Assembly (NCBI GenBank): GCA_008931825.1 | Contig: QXVZ01015399.1 | Location: 1-23,165, forward strand | Direction of reading: 5' to 3' | From: Phallusia fumigata | Taxonomy: Eukaryota; Chordata; Ascidiacea; Phlebobranchia; Ascidiidae | DNA: 23,165 bases | In this document: in pieces, positions 9,738 through 23,165 of the stretch | Layout of the letters: every line of letters begins with the position of its first letter | Numbering within the stretch: the first letter of the stretch is position 1 | The notes under the pieces: generated by a model | What the model saw: the letters and a program-made list of their open reading frames with translations, nothing else | Told to the model about the DNA's origin: nothing | Database searches by the model: none | Made by a program: the position numbers and the translations under genes

Positions 9738-11689
9738 GTGCTCTTTTGCATTGGTTGAATAACTGTGACGTAATCTACATGAATACGTCATTGTTATGAC
9801 GTCACGTAAAAGACCCTTCTTTCTGGATGATATTGCTTTCTCTGTTGTACGTATAGTTCCGCTCTGTTGACCCTACCGTCTACTCTGCCAACCAGTTGTG
9901 ATCTGTTATTGCTGTCCAACTCTGTTCAGGAAGGCAGGTTTAAATTAAAACTTTACCTATTTGTATTCACGCTTGATTCGGCCAGTCATTATGTGTTGTC
10001 ATCTCATATTTGGGTGATTTTTCATTTGGCTGGTAAAAACAGCACGGCAGTCTCACCTTTTACTTTTTATAGGCCTAAATTCTTAGTGAGGATAGTTTTT
10101 TTTAGTTATTTTACATTAGTTTTCGACATGCAGCGGTAAATTCTAAGGGTTGTATGCAGGACGATGGCGGTCCCGCATGTATTGTATTGTAAATTGTATG
10201 CAATGTAAAACGAAAACATGAAGCAGACGAACCACCAATCGTGTAACGAAGTGCTACCACTTAACGATTAATTAAGATCTTAAAAGGCTTTTAAGCCAAA
10301 TGAGCCGATTAAAAGTAAAGTTAAAATGTTAAATGGACCTGAAGAGATAACGGGAGGGTCTCTATCGAAAAACTACTTAAATATTTATTTCATTTTTTAA
10401 AAACACGTAATAACTTTTAGAAATATTTGGCAGCATGCTTTTATTTTATCACGTAATTAAGTTTGGAGTAACTGTTAAAATATCCTTTACGGTAAATTAC
10501 AAAACACATGAGGACCAACGAGTTTACAAGTGACTTACAATAAACCACTTTATTATTGGCAAGCGTATTCTGCAATAAGCGGGTTTACGTTTCATGCCAA
10601 TGCAACAGGAACATGGAGAAGTTCCTACTCCCGGAGCCAACAACGGCTCCATGTTGTGCAACTTGACTTTCCGCCTTTTTCCTATAAACGCGGCGCAACC
10701 TTCCTTCAAGTGCTTTTGCTAGTTTGTCACTTCCTGCTTACCAGGATTGACATTTTGTGTGTGAAAATTCAATTGTGTCGTTTTTCGCCATTTTTCTCTC
10801 CCACGCCATTTCCACAACCGGTGGATAGTCAGAATTTCGTTTTTGTTTGAACAGTTTCTGCTGCTTGAAACTGTTTTCAGGAGTTTAGCAATTTAGAACT
10901 TTTTCGGGTTCCGCCATCGTCAAGGTGTCAGCCATTGTCAGTGAAGTATCTGTTAGGAAAGGCTGCTTAGGTCACTGTGGAATTGCTGCTTTTAGAATCT
11001 GTTACGAAAATGGAACAAGTCAGTCAACGAAGAGCCACCAAGGGTATTTAGTGTACCAATATTTGGAACTAATGCTTTTTTTGTTTTGCAGATTAGTCAA
11101 GAAAGAAGAATGCAATTTTTTTCTATCAGATACTGGTTGTTTTATATTTTTGCAGGTGTGAATGAAAATTGAAATGCTTTAAAAAGGCAGTTGGGCCTGA
11201 TAATAGTAGCAGGGAACATATCATTGGCTCAAATCTGTCAATAACAAGTGCCCTGCTTGTTGTCTCTCTACAATGATCCAACAACAAAACCCAATCATGC
11301 CCGTGGTGGAACCCTTTCACTGCTAAAATATCTTACTGATGAGTGAGGATCGATGTTTCAACTACAAAAAGGGTCCTTTTCCCTGAGGAAGACCGAAATC
11401 GTTAAGACTCTTCTTTTTTCTCTTATTTTTCTTCCCTGCAGCTTGTCTCTGCAGTTTTGTCATGAAATGTGGATTTGGCTGAAACTTTTTGTGAGAATTT
11501 TATGCCTTCCTATAATCCAGTTCCAGACGCCCATTAAATAAACTCCCCGCTTCATAGAAAATGCCAAATTTACTTTCAAAGAATACAGTGGACATGGTAC
11601 ACATACGGTAGTCAATGGCAGCAGTGAAACTAATACGTCTTGAAGAGTTAAGTACGGTCAAAGCTTTATTGTTAAGAATGTAAACTTAC
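9738..11689. other. No recognisable gene
   Basis: AT-rich and mostly non-coding in appearance. Open frames up to 106 codons (10530-10850) lack motifs, and their composition does not differ from the background. Confidence 0.35.
10610..10655. repeat. Nested inverted repeats (two competing hairpins)
   Basis: Outer arms AACATGGAG (10610-10618) and CTCCATGTT (10647-10655) are perfect over 9 bp. Inner arms GGAGCC (10633-10638) and GGCTCC (10645-10650) share bases with the outer right arm, so only one can form at a time. Confidence 0.35.
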
Positions 11690-11742
11690 ACGATTCTGGG
11701 GTCAACACTGACCGGAAACTCTTTTAGGGCATCGAAGTACAT
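11690..11742 (-). CDS. Candidate start exon of an unidentified minus-strand gene
   Basis: The minus strand reads ATG then MYFDALKEFPVSVDPRI (17 codons) plus two bases, ending at a strong donor CGT|gtaagt. An in-frame TAA lies 12 bases before the ATG, and an A at -3 supports initiation. Base composition in this short stretch is richer in G and C than its surroundings. The gene would continue to lower coordinates, but I found no convincing following exon and do not recognise the peptide. It might be the gene downstream of esterase A, or a chance open frame. Confidence 0.3.
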
Positions 11743-12458
11743 GGTTGTTTGTTATCTTGGAACGTGGTCCCACCAGCATAAAACAAATTGATCATGTTTG
11801 GCATATCTGTAACTGTCGTTTTGTTTTCCGTTGCTTGTTTCTTGTATTTTTTCTGCTTGTCTAATGAGAAATTTTGTGCACTTAACGATTGACGACACTT
11901 GCCTTTGAACTAAAACAATAAAATCCAATAAAGATTGCAACTTAAACACTTGTTTATTCGTTTCATTCACCCACAAACTAAAACTAAAGCATTTTCAATT
12001 CAGTGAATTTCCTTTTTTTCTCAATGGCGTGGTCAATCAACCGTGAAACGGGTAATCCCCAAATTAAGCTGTCGCTGTTGAGAGTTTTTCGCGTAAAGCC
12101 GGGTGCACACTGCCAAACGATACGATAACGACAGGGAAATCCCCAACCGTCGCCCGACGGCCTCTTGAAGCTCTGAACCGACGCCAACGATGGCCACCGA
12201 TGCCCAATGCACATTGCTTACGATTGTCGGTTATAATTAACATAACATTATGGCTCAAACTTGCTATTTTTTAGCAACAAATTGATGAAAGCTCATTGTT
12301 GAAAAGCTTTATTTTGGTGATCGTAATTCATTTTGTCGGCTGTAAAAGTTTTTTAACATCCTGCTAAGTTTCTTTTCCCTAAATGGTGCTATCTAAAGAA
12401 CCTTTTTTACCAACATCGTACCTGACAACAACAATACAGTAACTCCGGATTCTATTCT
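11743..12458. other. Intergenic stretch downstream of gene A
   Basis: It contains two imperfect direct copies of a TGCACA-TGC-ACGAT phrase (12103-12129 and 12206-12230) in a GC-rich island of about 150 bases, possibly a repeat fragment. Otherwise I see nothing. Confidence 0.35.
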
Positions 12459-12464
12459 TTTATT
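12459..12464 (-). promoter_or_regulatory. Poly(A) signal AATAAA of gene A
   Basis: TTTATT on the plus strand reads AATAAA on the minus strand, 79 bases downstream of gene A's stop codon. This fits a short 3' UTR of about 100 bases. Confidence 0.6.
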
Positions 12465-12542
12465 GCCGTGTTAATGTCGCAGCCGATAACGAAATTACAA
12501 ACGTACAATTATTGCGTGACATCAAAAAATCAATTGATGTCA

Positions 12543-16079
<3,537 letters not shown>

Positions 16080-16082
16080 CTA

Positions 16083-16083
16083 N
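16083..16083. other. Assembly gap (single N) at the 5' edge of gene A
   Basis: A lone N lies three bases from the start of the first visible exon of gene A. The preceding minus-strand bases read N-TAG, so the AG acceptor is visible but its pyrimidine tract is lost. Unlike the other joins, the flanks do not overlap here, so real sequence, probably including the first coding exon(s) of gene A, is missing. Confidence 0.8.
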
Positions 16084-16299
16084 TGGTCGAAATGTCGATA
16101 GGCAAAAATACGTTTGCCAGAAGAACCTTCATAAGTCTACACAACGCTTATTTGAGAATTTACTATTCAAATCGTTTTGCAGCACACGAAACAGAACACA
16201 ACTTCTTGATCTGATATCAGTTTCCTTGTTCTCGTTCTACACCTGCCCCTACTAAACACACCAACATATATAGAGAACCTTGGAATTCGTCTTCCCTTG
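16084..16299 (-). other. Possible remnant of gene A 5' region beside the gap
   Basis: On the minus strand an ATG at 16129 opens MKVLLANVFLPIDIST before the N, a short hydrophobic start that could be a signal peptide. The start context is weak, the frame runs into the gap, and the expected FLGIPYA-type motif is not visible. The call is tentative. Confidence 0.15.
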
Positions 16300-17000
16300 A
16301 CCCCGGATATATTAAGAATAAGGACATTGATCTGAAAACTCGCTTGACTCGTGTTAAAAAATTGTAGAAATTTGTTTTAGAACCACTGAACCAGGTTCAC
16401 CCGAGACTGAGTTTTGCTTGACTCTAGACGTACATTGATTCAAACCAGAATTTAAACCCATTTAACTTGTGCTCCCATAGAGTTCCTAACCTAGGGATAA
16501 TTACCTTTAAAGGGTCATTTGACCTTTTTTGATTACCGTTTTTTTTTTTGGTTTGTTGCACTAAATATTTTAAACCTTAAAGAATATAGAGTTTGTGGGT
16601 GTTAATTTGTCGTTTTGTTTCATTTACCAACATAGTCTAGTGACGTCAAGCTGTAATGTGTTATTTAATTGAAATCCATCCAATTCGTCTCATGGGTAAC
16701 GATAATAAAAAGGTTAAGAATCATTGTCATGGGGTAGATAAAGAAATAAACTGTTTGAAATCACTGTACCAGCTTGACCTGAGACCCAGACATACTAAAA
16801 CATAAAAATTTATTTGATTCAGCAAGAAAACCTGTTTAACTCGTGTTATCAATGCAAAAGAGTAAATAGAGAAGAAATGTTTAACTAGAAATGCTGAACT
16901 AGCTTGATCGAAAAATTCTCTAAAACCCAGACATAATAAGAACAAGACGTTTGATTCAATCCACCATCGAAACCCGCTTGACTCGTGAATTTCTGAATCT
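16300..17000. repeat. Four degenerate copies of a roughly 100-bp repeat upstream of gene A
   Basis: Related units lie at about 16305-16360, 16393-16475, 16755-16845 and 16890-16990. Shared phrases are GAGACCCAGACATA, AAGAACAAG, TTTGATTCA and CCCGCTTGACTCGTG. Copies have diverged by substitutions and indels, with unrelated sequence between the second and third. Confidence 0.55.
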
Positions 17001-17514
17001 AGACTTGTTTCATGTCTTGTTGCATGACATGTTGTATACCAGTGTTAATTTCACGTTTTTTGTGTCTTGCAAAACCTAAACTGCTTAGCTGCCTGCGGCT
17101 TTAAACCCTAACATGCGCCTGTCTATGTAAACAAACCAGAAAACACAGCAGACATACAGCAGGTATTTCGATTCGATTTGATTTCGATTAAATTACGTCA
17201 TTAACTTAAAATACAGCAATATGTCAGCAGTCAACCGTTAAACGCGCTAAAATAAATTTATCAATTTTGTTTTTCTTCTCTGTGGTTGGAGCAATACATA
17301 TTTCCTTGGTTATTAAGTTCTTTAGTGGTTTTAAATTTTAGCTGAAGCTTTAAATGGATAAACTGAAAATAATGCTTATTCAACAAATTTGTTTGGTCGA
17401 CTTTTGGGGCGGGAATAAGACATCAGTCACGTGATTTGTGGTGGTTTAAACCTGGTACACCTTTATTTTCATAGTTTTGCTTGATTCCGATCTCTGTGAT
17501 TGTCTTGTTGATAG
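17001..17514. other. Intergenic sequence between the esterase genes, nothing recognised
   Basis: AT-rich with stops in all frames. TCACGTGAT-type E-box text occurs near 17428. No element or gene could be placed. Confidence 0.3.
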
Positions 17515-17762
17515 TTTTAAACATATTGAGCTATAATTGTGATTTCCAATTTAATGTTTGTTGCATTTTCTATGTGTATGGTGAGAATCATTTAATCGTC
17601 TGTATAACGTTTCTATTTGCAAATTTCAGCACAAACGTTGCAGAAACTACGTTGACAAGTATATAACCTCAATCTGTTTTCCACCTTCGAACAATTAACC
17701 TGTTTTTACAAGTCTTTTTTAAGCTTGTCTTTCAGCACAAGCACATTGGTATGAACACATCG

Positions 17763-17768
17763 TTTAAT
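17763..17768 (-). promoter_or_regulatory. Poly(A) signal ATTAAA in the duplicate copy
   Basis: Equivalent of 19031-19036 in the 17.5-18.5 kb copy, 88 bases after its TAG. The spacing is longer because of a small insertion near 17804-17814. Confidence 0.4.
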
Positions 17769-17855
17769 ATTCATTGGTCGTTAGAGCAGCGTAGTATTTA
17801 CAAAAGCACTAAAATGCTATGGTGTGACGGTACAAAAATGCATTTGGCGACTCTA

Positions 17856-18541
17856 CTATTTGGTTGCTTGTTTTGAGATGAGGTTTCTCCAGAATTTATA
17901 TCTTTCTCCGATTAGGTTCGTGCCCTCGCCGAACGGCATCTTGAACACTAGATGTCGCTTGTCAGAACTGGTGTAACTTGGCCATTTCGCTTCGGTCTGG
18001 GGTCCATTCGGATTTCTGCAATGGGCAACGTACAGTTAAAAGCGGTTATAAAACGTCGGGTATTTTTCGCTACAGCTTCCGTGGTTTTAAATACTCAACA
18101 GTAAGAATATACAAGTCAGTATTTCTACTTTTAGTGTTTTTAAGTGGTAAAAATAAAGGTTTTTGCGCGCTTAGCAGTATTGGGAAAGATTGTGTGCATA
18201 ACTGCAGTATGGCACGGTACGTATTAAGTTGGCTGTACCACGAAGGGCGTACGGTATTGCCTCCTTGGTGTATATCATATCTGGATTTGGCCAAAATACT
18301 TGTTTAGTCTATTTTAGGTACAATCTACTTGCAGTTTATTGGCTTGTTACAACTTGAAATGATCGTACCCAGTTTTAGCGAAGTTGCAGATAAGCGAAAT
18401 CCACTGCTTCGACAGATTTTTCTCATCTTCTGTGAACTTCATGTCTTTAGCCACTGGACCGTTGCCGAATGGAACGCCAAATGTAAACACTTCGTCATCA
18501 ATATGATCAGCTTCACAGAACACTGGCTTCTTCGTCATGGC
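17856..18541 (-). pseudogene. Second copy of gene B's last two exons, cut off at an assembly join
   Basis: The last exon at 17856-18015 (160 nt, TAG stop) encodes the same C-terminus as gene B except one Ala-to-Ser change. The penultimate exon at 18369-18541 is intact up to a single N at 18542, where it stops mid-exon (its partner in B continues to 19881). The readable part, with catalytic-His motif ADHIDD, has no stop. I count 8 differences from gene B in 173 bases, and the intron between the exons is also alignable. Its neighbour after the N restarts with sequence homologous to about 17.52 kb. The simplest reading is an allelic (haplotype) copy at a contig end. A real partial duplication or a third gene with its 5' exons lost in the gap is the alternative. 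Confidence 0.75.
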
Positions 18542-18542
18542 N
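18542..18542. other. Assembly join (single N) inside a duplicated esterase exon
   Basis: The N interrupts the penultimate exon of the duplicate copy. Sequence from about 17515 to 18541 is homologous to about 18560-19807, i.e. the pieces on the two sides of the N cover the same locus. Confidence 0.8.
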
Positions 18543-19030
18543 GTGTTACTAAACTTATGGAACACGGCATATATATTAGGCGATAATTGTGATTTCCAAT
18601 TTAATGTTTCTTGCATTTTTCATGTATCTGCGTTGGGAATCAGTTAACCGTCTGTATTGTATTTGCAAATTTTATTACACACAACAACGCTTGTTTTATT
18701 CTTTTCGCAAAACTTACTTGATTGCTTTGCTGTAGACACATAAAAGGCACCTAATTTTTTTGCTTTTTTGTAAGGCCTTTTTTTAATTTTGTCTTATAGC
18801 GTAATCAGTCATCCGTATCAAGGGCATTTCCCTAAAATGAGACTGCTAGTCTTCGACCTAAATCTGTTGGAAATTACGATTAGACAATTGTTTGCAGAAA
18901 AACGTTGCAGAAACTACGTTGACAAGTATATAACCTTCAATCTGTTTTCCACCTTCGAACAATTAACCTGTTTTTACAAGTCTTTTTTAAGCTTGTCTTT
19001 CAGCACAGGCATATTGGTATGAACACATCG

Positions 19031-19036
19031 TTTAAT
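19031..19036 (-). promoter_or_regulatory. Probable poly(A) signal ATTAAA of gene B
   Basis: The variant hexamer ATTAAA reads on the minus strand 78 bases past gene B's stop. The same hexamer is kept in the duplicate copy at 17763-17768. Confidence 0.45.
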
Positions 19037-19113
19037 ATTCATTGGTCGTTAGAGCAGCGTAGTATTTACAAATACTGTGGTTTGACGGTACAAAAATGCA
19101 TTTGGCGACTCTA

Positions 19114-22992
<3,879 letters not shown>

Positions 22993-23165
22993 TCATAAAC
23001 AAAAATGCTTGTTACCGCTTTGTAATCAAGCATGTCGATACGTTCCATATCTCAATACGTTACCATACCGTACTGTCATCCTTGGTTATAATCACATTTT
23101 CACACAATATCACTTTCGAATGCAAATAAATGACACCCTACAAAGTAAGCCCCGGATAGGCGCCT

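Noticed and set aside
10530-10850. 106-codon plus-strand open frame
   Set aside because: No domain signature, hydrophobic run of random type, and AT-rich background composition.
12103-12230. MITE bounded by TGCACA-TGC phrases
   Set aside because: The two phrases are direct, not inverted, and match only partly, so no element boundary can be defended.
17978-18307. 109-codon plus-strand open frame
   Set aside because: It lies antisense to the last exon and intron of the duplicated esterase copy.

Overview
The window looks like a piece of an AT-rich animal genome with compact spliced genes. A marine chordate invertebrate such as an ascidian (Ciona-like) is my best guess. This is inference from three things: short GT-AG introns, a vertebrate-CES-like carboxylesterase cluster, and assembly joins whose overlapping ends differ by about 5% in places, as expected from a very polymorphic outbred animal. 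I could not confirm the species.

The right half (about 12.45-23.0 kb) is the informative part. It holds two tandem carboxylesterase genes (alpha/beta hydrolases of the COesterase family), both on the minus strand. Gene A (12543-16079) shows eight exons encoding 501 residues, with oxyanion-hole HGGGF, nucleophile GESAGG, the acid Glu and the catalytic His in ADH. Its N-terminal part is missing behind a one-base assembly gap. Gene B (19114-22912) shows six exons encoding 375 residues, and its 5' exons lie beyond the right edge. All shared splice sites are at the same positions and phases, so the two genes are a tandem duplication. Between them (17.5-18.54 kb) sits a second copy of gene B's last two exons. 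It ends exactly at a single N, and the next piece restarts with the same sequence, so it is most simply a second haplotype left in the assembly rather than a third gene.

Three other single-N positions (2734, 5260, 20865) are flanked on both sides by the same 86-113 bp, i.e. unmerged contig overlaps. Five Ns occur in all.

The left half (1-12.4 kb) contains no protein I recognise. It holds a degenerate repeat array (about 2.0-4.6 kb), a hAT-like remnant near 0.5 kb, and several inverted repeats. There are also two promoter-like patches, one at 4.90-5.03 kb and one at 6.37-6.70 kb, the latter with CRE palindromes, a DR1 nuclear-receptor site and a candidate first exon. A short candidate start exon lies at 11.69-11.74 kb on the minus strand.

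Inside the esterase introns are a 114-bp hAT-type MITE, a tRNA-derived SINE and a decayed tRNA-like fragment. I see no viral or toxin fossil and no strong case for a wholly new system.
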